Part shown: positions 43,162 to 52,653 of the stretch, in pieces | How positions within the stretch are numbered: position 1 is the first letter of the stretch | Layout of the letters: the number at the start of each line of letters is the position of its first letter | Source: Vibrio ishigakensis | Lineage (GTDB): Bacteria > Pseudomonadota > Gammaproteobacteria > Enterobacterales > Vibrionaceae | NCBI RefSeq assembly: GCF_024347675.1 | Contig: NZ_AP024882.1 | Coordinates: 992,001 to 1,056,000 of the forward strand | Length of the DNA: 64,000 bases | Reading direction: 5' to 3' | Position numbers and translations under genes: made by a program | Notes under the pieces: model-generated | Told to the model about the DNA's origin: nothing | Seen by the model: only the letters and a program-made list of their open reading frames with translations | Databases searched by the model: none

Positions 43162-45345
43162 ATGACCCAAAACAACCGTCCTAATCGTACACAGCAACCC
43201 CCACAGCCAGATGTAATAGACCTAGGTAAACTGCTTGGTCTTTTGTTAGATGGTAAATGGATTATTATTTGCACCACCTTTATTTTTGCCGTTATCGGCG
43301 TTACCTACGCTTTATTAGCTACCCCTATCTATAAAGCGGATGCGCTGGTTCAGGTTGAGCAGAAAACATCAGGCTTCCCAGCACTAAGTGAAGGCTTGGG
43401 TGAGATGTTTGCTCAAGAATCACAAGCATCTACTGAGATTGAGATCATCAAGTCTCGTATGGTACTTGGTAAAACCGTAGATAAATTCAACCTTACTATT
43501 GTTGCCTCTCCTAAATACCTACCAGTTATTGGTAAAGGCCTTGCTCAGCGAATGGGCGAAGAGGCTTTCATCAAGGTTGAGCGTTTTGATATCCCTGATT
43601 ACGCGCTAACTGGGGGTTACCAAATTACTTTGGATGATCCAACTACCGGTGCGTTTTCTCTTACCAACTCAGATGACCAATTGGTACTGAAAGGCAAAGT
43701 AGGGGAGTTGGCTCGTTCAGAAAATGGTGAGTTTTTGCTGTTTGTGTCTCAACTTGTGGGCAAGCAAGGCCAAGAGTATGGTCTAGGCAAACGCTCTAAA
43801 TTAGATGCCATCCAATGGTTGAACGGCTCGCTTTCAGTTTCAGAGCGTGGCAAACAATCAGGTATTCTCTCTTTTGGTTTTGAGGGTGAGAACAAAGCGC
43901 AAATTATCGACCTTCTTAACGACATCGCGAACAACTACTTCCTACAAAACGTTGACCGTAATGCAGCAGAAGCAGAAAATAGCCTTGAATTTCTTCAGGA
44001 AAAATTGCCTGAAATCAAAGCTGAGCTGACAGCGAATGAAGATGCACTAAACAAGTATCGCCAGGACAATGAATCTGTTGACCTTGGGCTAGAAGCACAA
44101 TCAACACTTAAAGTAATGGTTGAGCTTGAAGCACAACTGAACGAGTTAACCTTTAAAGAAAGTGAGCTTGCTCAGCGCTTTACGAAGCAACACCCTGCTT
44201 ATGTTGCTGTGCTCGAAAAGCGTAAAACACTAGAAGCTCAAAAGCGCCGCCTTGAAGGTCAAATTAAGCAACTTCCAAAGACTCAGCGTGAAGTACTTCG
44301 TCTAACTCGTGATGTTGAAGTGAACCAACAAATTTATCTTCAGCTTCTAAATAAGTCTCAAGAGCTAGCGATTGTTAAAGCAAGTACTGTAGGTAACGTT
44401 CGTATTCTTGATGGCGCCGAATCATATAGCGCACCAGTTAAACCTAAGAAGCCTCTGATTGCAGTACTAGCTACGCTTCTCGGTGGCATGCTGAGTGTTG
44501 CATTCGTGCTACTTCGAGCTGCTTTCCACCGCGGTATTGAAAACCCAGATCAAATCGAAGAGCTTGGCATTCCTGTTTACGCAACGATTCCAAAGTCTGC
44601 CCAGCAAGAGAAGATCGACCGCCAACTAGCGAAGAATCGTTCTCGTAAGAAACTGGTGTCTGCAGAAGAGATGCTACTTTCTAGCGTAAACCCAGCAGAT
44701 CTATCAGTAGAGGCCTTCCGTTCACTCCGAACCAGTCTTCACTTTGCCATGATGGAAGCGAAGAACAACATCATTATGATTACTGGCCCATCTCCAGCAA
44801 TCGGTAAGTCGTTCGTTTCAGCAAACTTTGCAAGCATCATCGCAAGTGCTGGCCAAAAAGTACTTCTGATTGATGCAGACATGCGTAAAGGCCACTTGGG
44901 ACGCGGTGTTAAACTGGATCACGACAACGGCCTCTCTGATTACTTAGTTAATGACAACGAGATCAACGAAGTAATTAACTCAGGACAGGTAGAGAACCTA
45001 GACTTTATTGCAAAAGGTAAAACTCCGCCGAATCCGTCCGAGCTTCTGATGCACAAACGCTTTACAGAATTGTGCGAGTGGGCGAGCGAGAACTACGACA
45101 TTGTAATTATCGATACACCACCGGTACTAGCGGTAACAGACGCAGCAATCGTGGGGCGCCAAGCAGGAACTACACTGATGATCACGCGTTTCGCGAAGAC
45201 AGCTCCAAAAGAGATTGAAGTTTCAATCGACCGCTTAGAACAAGCTGGCATCGAAACTAAAGGTGTAATCCTAAACGCAGTAGAGAAGACAGCTTCAAGC
45301 TATTACACCTATGGCTACTACAATTACTCTTATAAGAGCGAATAA
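43162..45345 (+). CDS. wzc: Wzc-type polysaccharide co-polymerase and tyrosine autokinase
   Basis: The 727-residue protein has two membrane helices (about 33-55 and 432-452) around a periplasmic Wzz/GNVR region with long coiled coil, and a C-terminal BY-kinase domain. Walker A is GPSPAIGKSF (about 541-550), Walker A' is VLLIDADMRKG and Walker B is VIIDTPPV. The tail is a tyrosine cluster (SSYYTYGYYNYSYKSE). It would control chain length and couple polymerisation to Wza export; Wzb reverses its phosphorylation. It is the last gene of the wza-wzb-wzc set; a 304-base gap with a repeat and a terminator-like hairpin follows. Confidence 0.93.
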   Translation: MTQNNRPNRTQQPPQPDVIDLGKLLGLLLDGKWIIICTTFIFAVIGVTYALLATPIYKADALVQVEQKTSGFPALSEGLGEMFAQESQASTEIEIIKSRMVLGKTVDKFNLTIVASPKYLPVIGKGLAQRMGEEAFIKVERFDIPDYALTGGYQITLDDPTTGAFSLTNSDDQLVLKGKVGELARSENGEFLLFVSQLVGKQGQEYGLGKRSKLDAIQWLNGSLSVSERGKQSGILSFGFEGENKAQIIDLLNDIANNYFLQNVDRNAAEAENSLEFLQEKLPEIKAELTANEDALNKYRQDNESVDLGLEAQSTLKVMVELEAQLNELTFKESELAQRFTKQHPAYVAVLEKRKTLEAQKRRLEGQIKQLPKTQREVLRLTRDVEVNQQIYLQLLNKSQELAIVKASTVGNVRILDGAESYSAPVKPKKPLIAVLATLLGGMLSVAFVLLRAAFHRGIENPDQIEELGIPVYATIPKSAQQEKIDRQLAKNRSRKKLVSAEEMLLSSVNPADLSVEAFRSLRTSLHFAMMEAKNNIIMITGPSPAIGKSFVSANFASIIASAGQKVLLIDADMRKGHLGRGVKLDHDNGLSDYLVNDNEINEVINSGQVENLDFIAKGKTPPNPSELLMHKRFTELCEWASENYDIVIIDTPPVLAVTDAAIVGRQAGTTLMITRFAKTAPKEIEVSIDRLEQAGIETKGVILNAVEKTASSYYTYGYYNYSYKSE

Positions 45346-45378
45346 GTTGGCACAGAAATAGTTGTCCTACTTAACGTC

Positions 45379-45410
45379 ATCCCGGAATTAGCAATGCAAA
45401 TATCTAGGAT
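45379..45410 (+). repeat. REP-like palindrome, copy 15 (degenerate, unpaired)
   Basis: ATCCCGGAATTAGC and GCAAATATCTAGGAT, preceded by CGTC. It is the only copy in the window without a partner close by. Confidence 0.55.
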
Positions 45411-45450
45411 CTGGCTAAGCAGTCAGATACGTTGTTTAGCTCAATAACGA

Positions 45451-45488
45451 CAAAGGCTAAATAGAGACTTTCTCTAATTAGCCTTTTT
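45451..45488 (+). terminator. Terminator-like hairpin between wzc and the sulfotransferase gene
   Basis: AAAGGCTAA and TTAGCCTTT pair with an A/T-rich interior that also pairs (TAGAGA/TCTCTA), followed by TT. It could reduce readthrough into the downstream genes unless RfaH is loaded at the ops element. Confidence 0.55.
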
Positions 45489-45649
45489 AGTGCCCGTTAG
45501 AAGAACCTATTGGGGCACTTTTTGCAAAAGTAGCAAAACCAAGGCTTTACAAGGGATTGTCTGCAACGGACTGTCTCAAAATGAATGAAAAGTGTCTCAG
45601 GCAGCGATGGCAGAGGCAATAAAAATCAAGAAACAATTCTCCTGTAATA

Positions 45650-46423
45650 ATGAAACAGTTTTTAAGTGAGTTAATTATAAATATGATAAATAAAATAAAA
45701 AGAAACTTTAATAAAATAAAATATAAGATTTTTAATGTGTTCGGTAGTGAGGATTATACTCAATTTATTGTTTTAACACGCTCGCGTACAGGTTCCAATA
45801 TGCTAATATCTAGGCTAGATTCTCACCCGAATATAAGAGCTGAGGGAGAAATATTCAATAGGCTAAATGGAATAGATTATAATAAAAAATTAAGAGATAT
45901 ACATGGAAAACAATCACCAAATATTAAAGCGTCTGGATTTAAAATATTTTACTATCAACCACTTGATATGCCCGAGAGTAAGTTGTGGGATGAATTAAAA
46001 AATAATAGTAAACTAAAAGTGGTTCAGCTTTGCAGGAAAAATTTACTAGAGGTGGCAGTATCAAGAAAAATCGCGGGACAAAGTAACGTTTGGGCTCAAA
46101 CTAAAGACATTAAAAAAACAAAGAATAGTGTAACTTTCACATTTGATGAATTGAAATCTGACTTTGAAAATACAACTGGTCAAGAAAGCAAAGGTTATCA
46201 AGATTTCGAAGGTAAAATATATAAAGTTTATTATGAAGATCTTGTCAGTCAAACTGATGAAGAGATGAATCGTATATTTGAATTTTTGAAAGTTGAAGAG
46301 TGCAAAACAGGTACTTTATTAAAGAAGCAAAATAATCAAACTTTAAGAGAAGTAATAGTTAATTATGACGACCTCAAAGATAAATTTAAGGGAACTCAAT
46401 GGGAAAACTTTTTTGTTGATTGA
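45650..46423 (+). CDS. Sulfotransferase (PAPS-dependent)
   Basis: The 257-residue protein has the PAPS-binding 5'-phosphosulfate loop (VLTRSRTGSNML, T43-N50) and the 3'-phosphate-binding segment (LCRKNLLEVAVSRKIA, about 127-142), the two key features of the Stf0/NodH-type sulfotransferase fold. A YYEDL-containing beta strand follows. It would transfer sulfate from PAPS to a hydroxyl of a sugar in the repeat unit. It is the first gene of the AT-rich core, just downstream of wzc. Codon and base use (very A/T-rich) differ from the flanking wza-wzc and rfb genes, suggesting separate origin. The acceptor is unknown. Confidence 0.82.
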   Translation: MKQFLSELIINMINKIKRNFNKIKYKIFNVFGSEDYTQFIVLTRSRTGSNMLISRLDSHPNIRAEGEIFNRLNGIDYNKKLRDIHGKQSPNIKASGFKIFYYQPLDMPESKLWDELKNNSKLKVVQLCRKNLLEVAVSRKIAGQSNVWAQTKDIKKTKNSVTFTFDELKSDFENTTGQESKGYQDFEGKIYKVYYEDLVSQTDEEMNRIFEFLKVEECKTGTLLKKQNNQTLREVIVNYDDLKDKFKGTQWENFFVD

Positions 46424-46548
46424 TTTATAACGTAAGTTTTAAAGAAGTACCAAATTATTTATAATTAATAAGCTATATTAAAAGTATAATATAAAATAGA
46501 AGGTTGGAAGATAGCAGCAGTTTAATATAACTACTTGCTCTAATTAGT

Positions 46549-47844
46549 ATGAATGATGTAAAACAACACGTTCCGATCTATAAGAAATTTTTCGGAACAT
46601 TCGGTGTTATGCTGATAAGTAAAACTATAGCTGTAGGTGCTGGGGTTATCTATGCGCGCTATTTAGGTCCTGAACAATTTGGTCTATATAGTTATATACT
46701 TTCGATAATCACTGTATCTACTCTTCCAATAGTCGCTGGTTTACCAAATCTGTTAACGAGAGAAGTTGCAAATTACCAATTAGAAAAAAATTGGTCTAGA
46801 TTACACGGTGTAATAAAATGGTCTCGCTTGTATGTATTTACTCTATCCATACTTACAATAGTGATACTTCTTTTAGGAATTTACACGGGGTTTTTTGATA
46901 CTATAGTTAGCAGTTTAATCATTATTGGTGTTTTTCTTGTGCCAATAAGAGGTTTATTAACTCAGCAAAGCGCGATTCTTAATGGTTTCAGGTGCCCAAT
47001 ACTTGCACAGCTTCCAAGTCAAATAATAACTCCTTTTATAACTTTAATTTCTCTATGTCTTATCATTTTGTTTTATAAGGTCGATATTAAAGCTGGAGAG
47101 TTGTTGTCAATCACAGTATTTTCATCTCTTGTAGGATTGCTTTGTAGCTACAAATTCATAGTTAGGGCTATCAAACATAAAGCTAGGGTTAGTGAAGCAA
47201 AGTATGAGATCAGGAGCTGGCACAAAGCTCTATTGCCTTTCACGATGTTAGCATTTATTGGTACGTTGAATACGGAAATAGTTAGTGTTCTTATAGGTTA
47301 CATAGTGGGCCATGAGCATGTCGGCTATTTTAAGGTTGCTATGCAAGCAATTCTGCTTGTGTCTTTAGCTTTAACAGCGATCAACACCGTTATTATGCCA
47401 AATGTAGCGCGTCTTTATAAAAAAGGCGACCTAGTAAGTACACAACAACTACTTACAAAAAGTGTTCGTTTAAGTACACTAATTTCACTGCCTATTATAT
47501 TATTTCTTTTAGTTTTTGGAGACACTGCTATAGATTTCTTGTTCGGAAGTGAGTATTTACCGGCATACCCAATTCTGATAGTACTTTGTATAGGCCAACT
47601 TTGTGGAGTTTGCATGGGTTCAGTGGGGCTTGTGCTAAATATGACAGGCAATGAAAAGGAAACGCTGAAATTCATTATAATTACGCTATTACTAAATGTG
47701 ATTTTGTTAACTATACTTTTACCGCATTTCGGCGCCCTTGGTGGTGCTTATTCTGTATCTATTTGCTTAGTGTTTCTTAACACTACGTTGGCAGTTAAAA
47801 CAAGAAATATTACGGGACTGAAAACTTGGTTTGTTCTTAAATAA
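46549..47844 (+). CDS. wzx: Wzx-type polysaccharide repeat-unit flippase
   Basis: The 431-residue protein is predicted to span the membrane about 12 times (hydrophobic segments throughout; opening YKKFFGTFGVMLISKTIAVG then ARYLGPEQFGLYSYILS). It matches the polysaccharide transporter/MATE-like layout, with the conserved YARYLGPEQFG motif near residue 36. It would flip the undecaprenyl-linked repeat unit to the periplasm. Together with the EpsG-like polymerase and wza-wzc this defines a Wzx/Wzy pathway. Two bases separate it from the following SGNH gene. Confidence 0.88.
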   Translation: MNDVKQHVPIYKKFFGTFGVMLISKTIAVGAGVIYARYLGPEQFGLYSYILSIITVSTLPIVAGLPNLLTREVANYQLEKNWSRLHGVIKWSRLYVFTLSILTIVILLLGIYTGFFDTIVSSLIIIGVFLVPIRGLLTQQSAILNGFRCPILAQLPSQIITPFITLISLCLIILFYKVDIKAGELLSITVFSSLVGLLCSYKFIVRAIKHKARVSEAKYEIRSWHKALLPFTMLAFIGTLNTEIVSVLIGYIVGHEHVGYFKVAMQAILLVSLALTAINTVIMPNVARLYKKGDLVSTQQLLTKSVRLSTLISLPIILFLLVFGDTAIDFLFGSEYLPAYPILIVLCIGQLCGVCMGSVGLVLNMTGNEKETLKFIIITLLLNVILLTILLPHFGALGGAYSVSICLVFLNTTLAVKTRNITGLKTWFVLK

Positions 47845-47861
47845 ATTTGTTGGTAAACAAG

Positions 47862-48551
47862 ATGTATAGAAAGATTTTTACTAAGCTGAGAAGTATATTT
47901 TGTGATGAAGTACTTGTTATTGGAGATTCTCATGTTGAAGTGTTTAGACACCAAAAAATACAGTCTAAATACTTAAATAAATATTTTAATGTTTGTTCAG
48001 TAGGGGGGGCGACAGTTTCTGGTTTGATAAATCCAAATTCAAAAACGCAAGCTTTGCCTATTTTTAAAGATGCAATATCTAACTCAAAAGCTAAAACTAT
48101 CATTGTGAACCTAGGTGAAGTTGACACTGGCTTTGTGATTTGGTATCGGGCTGAGAAAAATAAGGTTGATATTGATTTTACATTAGAGCAAGCCGTTGAT
48201 AATTATATTTCTTTTTTGGATTACTTAGTTAGTACAAAGAATAACGTTATTTGTATAAGTGCGCCATTACCAACTATAACTGATAATCAAGAATGGGGTG
48301 ATGTAGCTAATTTAAGACGAAGTGTCAAAACTACACAAAAAGACCGTACAGAGTTGACTTTAAAGTTTAATGAAAAAATAGCTTACTATTGTGAATCAAA
48401 AAAGATAGCCTACTTGAGTTTGGATAGTTTGTCGCTAGGAATTGATGGGACAGTAAAAAGTAAACTATTGAATCCGGATCCAACTGATCACCACTATAAC
48501 CAAGACGTATATGCTGAAATGCTCATTGATAGCATTACAAATTATCTATAG
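47862..48551 (+). CDS. SGNH-hydrolase-like protein
   Basis: 229 residues from ATG 47862 (a TTG at 47847 adds five). Block I reads VIGDSHVEVF (catalytic serine in GDSH), block II SVGGATVSG, block III NLGEVDTGF (glycine and a polar residue in place of GxND) and block V PDPTDHHYN (D and H of the catalytic dyad). The SGNH layout is therefore complete in outline, though block III is atypical. Within polysaccharide loci such proteins are usually O-acetyl esterases or acetyltransferase partners. No signal peptide is seen. Which ester it acts on, or whether it is catalytic, is not known. Confidence 0.65.
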   Translation: MYRKIFTKLRSIFCDEVLVIGDSHVEVFRHQKIQSKYLNKYFNVCSVGGATVSGLINPNSKTQALPIFKDAISNSKAKTIIVNLGEVDTGFVIWYRAEKNKVDIDFTLEQAVDNYISFLDYLVSTKNNVICISAPLPTITDNQEWGDVANLRRSVKTTQKDRTELTLKFNEKIAYYCESKKIAYLSLDSLSLGIDGTVKSKLLNPDPTDHHYNQDVYAEMLIDSITNYL

Positions 48552-48661
48552 CGCTGCTTAAGTTATGATTTTTTGAGTCGTAGACCCAACTTTGAGGTTA
48601 ACATTACTAAATATCTATGTATAAAAAATATACCTAGGCATGCCAGTTAAGCTAAATAAAA

Positions 48662-49597
48662 ATGTTAAAAGAAAAAATAGACCAATACAAGAAATGTCAC
48701 CCTAACCTTCAGAGAATGCATGTTAGGATAACTAAGATTCACATGATAATTAAGACACTATTTTCCAAATTGACTCAAAGTAGTAACGAAGAAATTCTAT
48801 TTATCGTTGGTAGTGGAAGATCAGGAAATACGATTCTTAGAAAGTTACTGATGGAAAATTTTCCTATTTATATTCCGCCAGAAACATATGTTTTGAACGA
48901 GGTTATAAGCGCTGACTCTTGCATAAACGGGTTTGGTTGGAATAGAAAAGTTGATTTCCTTCTAAGCATACTGCAATTCAATGAGGAATTTAAGACCTTT
49001 GAGTTGGCAAATTTAAATGAATTTGCTATCTCTGCAAAAAGTTGGCCTGAACAAAAACAAACCGTAGGCGAACTTTATTACCAGTTATATCGTTGGATTG
49101 GCATAAAGCATGGTTTTGAATTCCGTTATGTTGGTGACAAAACGCCAATCAACACTATGTGTTTAGGGCTAATAAAAAGTGTTTGGCCTAACGCAAAGTA
49201 TATATATATCGAAAGAGACCCATTTGATGTATGTAATTCCTACGTAAAGGCGGGAATATACAACAGTCCTAGTGTAGCAGCTAAACGGTGGTCAATGAGC
49301 AAACTTGCCTGGAATCGTCATAAAGCGAGATTAGATAACAATATGTTTATTGAGTTAAGATACGAGTCTCTAGTTTCGAATCCAAAAAAATTTCTAAACA
49401 AAGTGCATGAACAATTTGGCTATGAGTTTAGAGATGAGACCATTCAATTGAATAAAGGTCTGGGAGACGTTGGTTGGCATAAACACCACAGCAACGTAAA
49501 TAAACCAATTACAACGAACTCAATAGGTAAAGGTAAAAAAGAATTAAATTCCGCACAGATTAAGATAATTAAAAGTGAAATAGATAGAGTGTTGTAA
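48662..49597 (+). CDS. Second sulfotransferase
   Basis: The 311-residue protein has a clear 5'-phosphosulfate-binding loop, IVGSGRSGNTILRKLL (G50-T57), and a 3'-phosphate-binding segment, IERDPFDVCNSYVKAG (about 181-197), as in the Sulfotransfer_1/3 families. The following segments (KRWSMSKLAWNRHKARL and LRYESLVSNPKKFL) match the family order. It is not close in sequence to the first sulfotransferase, so the two probably modify different positions. No signal peptide is seen, so sulfation would occur on the cytoplasmic face before export. It lies between the SGNH gene and a glycosyltransferase. Confidence 0.85.
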   Translation: MLKEKIDQYKKCHPNLQRMHVRITKIHMIIKTLFSKLTQSSNEEILFIVGSGRSGNTILRKLLMENFPIYIPPETYVLNEVISADSCINGFGWNRKVDFLLSILQFNEEFKTFELANLNEFAISAKSWPEQKQTVGELYYQLYRWIGIKHGFEFRYVGDKTPINTMCLGLIKSVWPNAKYIYIERDPFDVCNSYVKAGIYNSPSVAAKRWSMSKLAWNRHKARLDNNMFIELRYESLVSNPKKFLNKVHEQFGYEFRDETIQLNKGLGDVGWHKHHSNVNKPITTNSIGKGKKELNSAQIKIIKSEIDRVL

Positions 49598-49624
49598 ACC
49601 AGTATTGTGCATCTCGGAAGAATT

Positions 49625-50545
49625 ATGAAGAACAAATTGATATCAATAATAGCTCTTCTCAAAAAACTTAGCTATTTAATAAATAATTGGGAAAAACTGG
49701 TTAAGCTTAATATAGGAATGAGCCAATTAAATCAAACCGCAATGAGCAGTACCGAACAAATAATAGATGATAGAATAGGTAGTACGGAATTGGTTGTTAG
49801 TTTGACCACTTATTCTAAACGTATACATGATGTTCATCTAGTTATCGAGTCAATAGCAAAACAGACAAAAAAACCAAATAGAATAATATTGTGGCTAGAT
49901 AAAAATGAATTCAATATTGAGACTATTCCATTAATTCTTAAGAAACAGAAAGATAGAGGTCTCGAAATACGGTTTTGTGAAAATTACCGTTCTTACAAAA
50001 AACTTATTCCAACTATGAAATTGTTCCCTAACGCAAATATCATTACTATAGATGATGATATACTCTATCCTCACGATACGATAGAAATGTTGCTTAGAGA
50101 GCATGTTAAATATCCGAAAAGTGTTGTAGGTCATCGTGCACATTCAATTAAATTTGATGAAAACGGAAAACCTCTACCTTATGGAAAATGGGATCTGAGT
50201 GTAAAAGTGGATACAGAGCCAAGTTTTACAACATTTCTGACTTCTGGCGCAGGCACATTATTCCCGGCAGGTTGCTTCTCTAGTGAAGTTCTTGAACATG
50301 AAGTTTTTCTTAATATTTGTCCTAATGCAGATGATATTTGGTTCCATGCAATGTTAATTGTAAATGGAACTAAATCAAAAAAAGTAAATGATACTAGAAA
50401 TTACTGGGATAGATATATTTCTATTGTTCATTCACAAGATATAGCTTTGGCAATAGATAATGTAGAGGATAGTGGGAATGACAGGCAATTAGAGGCTGTC
50501 TACTCTAAATATAAAGTATTAGAGAAAATAAAGGAAGAGAATTAA
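49625..50545 (+). CDS. Glycosyltransferase-like protein (DDD-type)
   Basis: 306 residues from ATG 49625 with GGAAGA just upstream; a GTG at 49607 is an alternative. After ~50 variable residues, LVVSLTTYSKRI, ESIAKQTKKPNRIILWLDK and NANIITIDDDILYP (the DxD/DDD metal-binding motif, near residue 140) appear. This resembles a GT-A-fold family found in LPS and capsule clusters. The donor sugar and linkage cannot be predicted. It lies 27 bases after the sulfotransferase gene and 5 before the next glycosyltransferase gene. Confidence 0.72.
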   Translation: MKNKLISIIALLKKLSYLINNWEKLVKLNIGMSQLNQTAMSSTEQIIDDRIGSTELVVSLTTYSKRIHDVHLVIESIAKQTKKPNRIILWLDKNEFNIETIPLILKKQKDRGLEIRFCENYRSYKKLIPTMKLFPNANIITIDDDILYPHDTIEMLLREHVKYPKSVVGHRAHSIKFDENGKPLPYGKWDLSVKVDTEPSFTTFLTSGAGTLFPAGCFSSEVLEHEVFLNICPNADDIWFHAMLIVNGTKSKKVNDTRNYWDRYISIVHSQDIALAIDNVEDSGNDRQLEAVYSKYKVLEKIKEEN

Positions 50546-50550
50546 CTATC

Positions 50551-51507
50551 GTGAGTACTGTCAATCTGAATTGTATTTCCGTTGTTGTCCCATACTACAA
50601 TGATTCGCAACGAATTAAGAAGTGCTTGGAAAGCATTTTGAAACAGACACTATTACCAAAAGAAATTGTTTTAATAGATGACTTTTCTAGCGATAGTGCT
50701 GATTTAAAATGTATACTGTCAACGATTGACTTTGGAGAAGTTAAACTTAATTACTACCGTAATGAAGTGAACCGAAATGGAGCTTATAGCCGGAATTTTG
50801 GTATCTCTAAATGTCAGAATAAATATATTGCGCTTTTGGATGCTGATGATTATTGGCTAAATAACCATCTTGAGAAATCCATGTACTATCTAGAAGATAG
50901 TGGTGGAGACTTTTTATATTCAGACTTTTACATTGAATCTGTCTGCGGGAATTTAAACAAAGTATCAAGTAGAAAAATAGATCAGAAAAATGCGACTGCT
51001 GTCGATCTTATTCTCGACTGCCCCCCACAAACAAATAGTTTCTTTTTTACAAAGGAAGTTGTTCGTAGTGTAAAGTTTGATGAATCTTTGAGAAGGCATC
51101 AAGACTATCAGTTTTTGTATGATCTAATTCTATCCGATTTAAAAGTTGTTTATGGCGGTTTTGCTACGTCGATATACACAGAATCACATAGACCAGCGAA
51201 TAAAAGACTCGACTTTGACTCGATGTTGTCTTTTTGGAATAGTCGATATAGGACATTTACAAACTCCAAATTTGATAGTTACGCGTTGTATCTAATACAG
51301 TTAGTTTTGAAATTTAACCCGGATAGACTAAATGAACTGATAGAAAATAATCCATGCCTGAATAGTTATAGTGAAGATAAGATTATTAAATTGAGCAAAT
51401 CATTTTCTAAAATTAACCTATATAAGATTGCTTTTGTAATTATATATATATCTAGAAAACTATCCTATCTCCCTAAACGACAAGATAACATTCAGAATCA
51501 TTCTTAG
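50551..51507 (+). CDS. Family 2 glycosyltransferase
   Basis: 318 residues starting at GTG 50551 with AAGGAAGAG upstream. The N-terminal GT-A domain has CISVVVPYYNDSQRIKKCLES, IVLIDDFSSDSAD and YIALLDADDYW (the DxDD motif, near residue 92), all typical of GT2 inverting enzymes. The C-terminal part shows DESLRRHQDYQFLYDL, the region where the catalytic base is normally found. The substrate is unknown. Five bases after the previous gene, so they are co-translated. Confidence 0.85.
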   Translation: MSTVNLNCISVVVPYYNDSQRIKKCLESILKQTLLPKEIVLIDDFSSDSADLKCILSTIDFGEVKLNYYRNEVNRNGAYSRNFGISKCQNKYIALLDADDYWLNNHLEKSMYYLEDSGGDFLYSDFYIESVCGNLNKVSSRKIDQKNATAVDLILDCPPQTNSFFFTKEVVRSVKFDESLRRHQDYQFLYDLILSDLKVVYGGFATSIYTESHRPANKRLDFDSMLSFWNSRYRTFTNSKFDSYALYLIQLVLKFNPDRLNELIENNPCLNSYSEDKIIKLSKSFSKINLYKIAFVIIYISRKLSYLPKRQDNIQNHS

Positions 51508-51534
51508 AAAATATATAACAACTAAAGTAATTAA

Positions 51535-52575
51535 ATGTCGTATTATTTAATTTTTGGAATAATGGCTTCTTTATCTCTCGTGCAGTTGAGGGGTACTGCA
51601 AACGAACGTTTAGTAACAACTATATATTGTCTTTTAGTCGTACTGATTTTTAGTTCGTTGCGAGGAGTTTTGGGTAACGACCACTATAGTTATTACTATG
51701 CATTTATCTATCAACTTGATTTATTCGAGTTTGGATATAACTATCTAAATGAGCTGTCATTCTTTATTTTTGGGCAACACTTTAATGGTCTATTGTTCGT
51801 AGTTGCCGGTATCAGTTTATTTTTCTATTTTTTTAGTGCATACAAGTTTACTATATATCCAATCATCGCTTTTATAATCATATTTTGTGATTTGTATCAA
51901 TATTTTAACCATAGCGGATTACGACAAGGAATCGCCTTATCTGTCGTATTACTGGCGTTTTATACAGCTACGAAAGGCAAGTATTTAGCATTTCTGTCTT
52001 TGGTTTTTGTTGCAGCGTCGTTTCACAAAGTTGCGTTATGTGTAATTCCGGCTTATTTTATATTGTCTCCATCTTTTACAAGAAGAGCGATACCTTATTT
52101 AGGTTTGGTTATTTTATTGGCTATTTTTCATCTCTTCAGTCATATATTTGTAAATTATTTGTCTGAGTCGAATATAAGGGGCGGGAATTTATATTTTTCT
52201 GAACACTACAATGTCTCTAATATTCAAAACTATATTATAGGGACTATAAAACGCCTGATTCCTATAATGATAATAATGTGGTTTATTAAAGTTCGTCATG
52301 CAAGTGCAGCCTTTATAAGTATTTTCGACATTTACATGATTGGCTTTATTTTATATTTGGGCTTGTATTACTTTTATCCTGATATAGGTGTAAGGTTAAG
52401 TTCTTATTATTTTATAATTGAGGGGGTTTTGATGGCTCGTTTAATTGAAGAGATACACAATGAACGACAGAAAATTTACGGTTCATTAATTATATTGGCT
52501 TGGGCTATTATAAGATTATTAACATATACAAACAATCCCTTATATAATTACTCGTTATCAACTGACCTTTTCTAG
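51535..52575 (+). CDS. wzy: EpsG/Wzy-like polysaccharide polymerase
   Basis: The 346-residue protein has about 10 hydrophobic segments and a short segment before the C-terminus with a large loop. It contains the layout of the EpsG family (FSSLRGVLGNDHYSYYYAF near residue 40, HSGLRQGIALSVVLLAFY near 125 and AASFHKVALCVIPAYF near 160). It is the only polymerase candidate in the cluster. It would join repeat units in the periplasm after flipping by Wzx. Very A/T-rich coding sequence; it is followed by a 78-base gap. Confidence 0.8.
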   Translation: MSYYLIFGIMASLSLVQLRGTANERLVTTIYCLLVVLIFSSLRGVLGNDHYSYYYAFIYQLDLFEFGYNYLNELSFFIFGQHFNGLLFVVAGISLFFYFFSAYKFTIYPIIAFIIIFCDLYQYFNHSGLRQGIALSVVLLAFYTATKGKYLAFLSLVFVAASFHKVALCVIPAYFILSPSFTRRAIPYLGLVILLAIFHLFSHIFVNYLSESNIRGGNLYFSEHYNVSNIQNYIIGTIKRLIPIMIIMWFIKVRHASAAFISIFDIYMIGFILYLGLYYFYPDIGVRLSSYYFIIEGVLMARLIEEIHNERQKIYGSLIILAWAIIRLLTYTNNPLYNYSLSTDLF

Positions 52576-52653
52576 ATAATTACAGTTTAGGTAGTGTTGT
52601 AAACCCCTTGAACGAAATTAAATTTATTTATTACCCTGCAGGTTGGTTAGTTA

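Larger units (their letters stand above)
45346..45649. other. Gap after wzc with a REP-like copy and a hairpin
   Basis: No gene seen in 304 bases. A degenerate REP-like copy (45379-45410) and a terminator-like hairpin (45451-45488) separate wzc from the AT-rich sugar-assembly genes. Confidence 0.5.
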
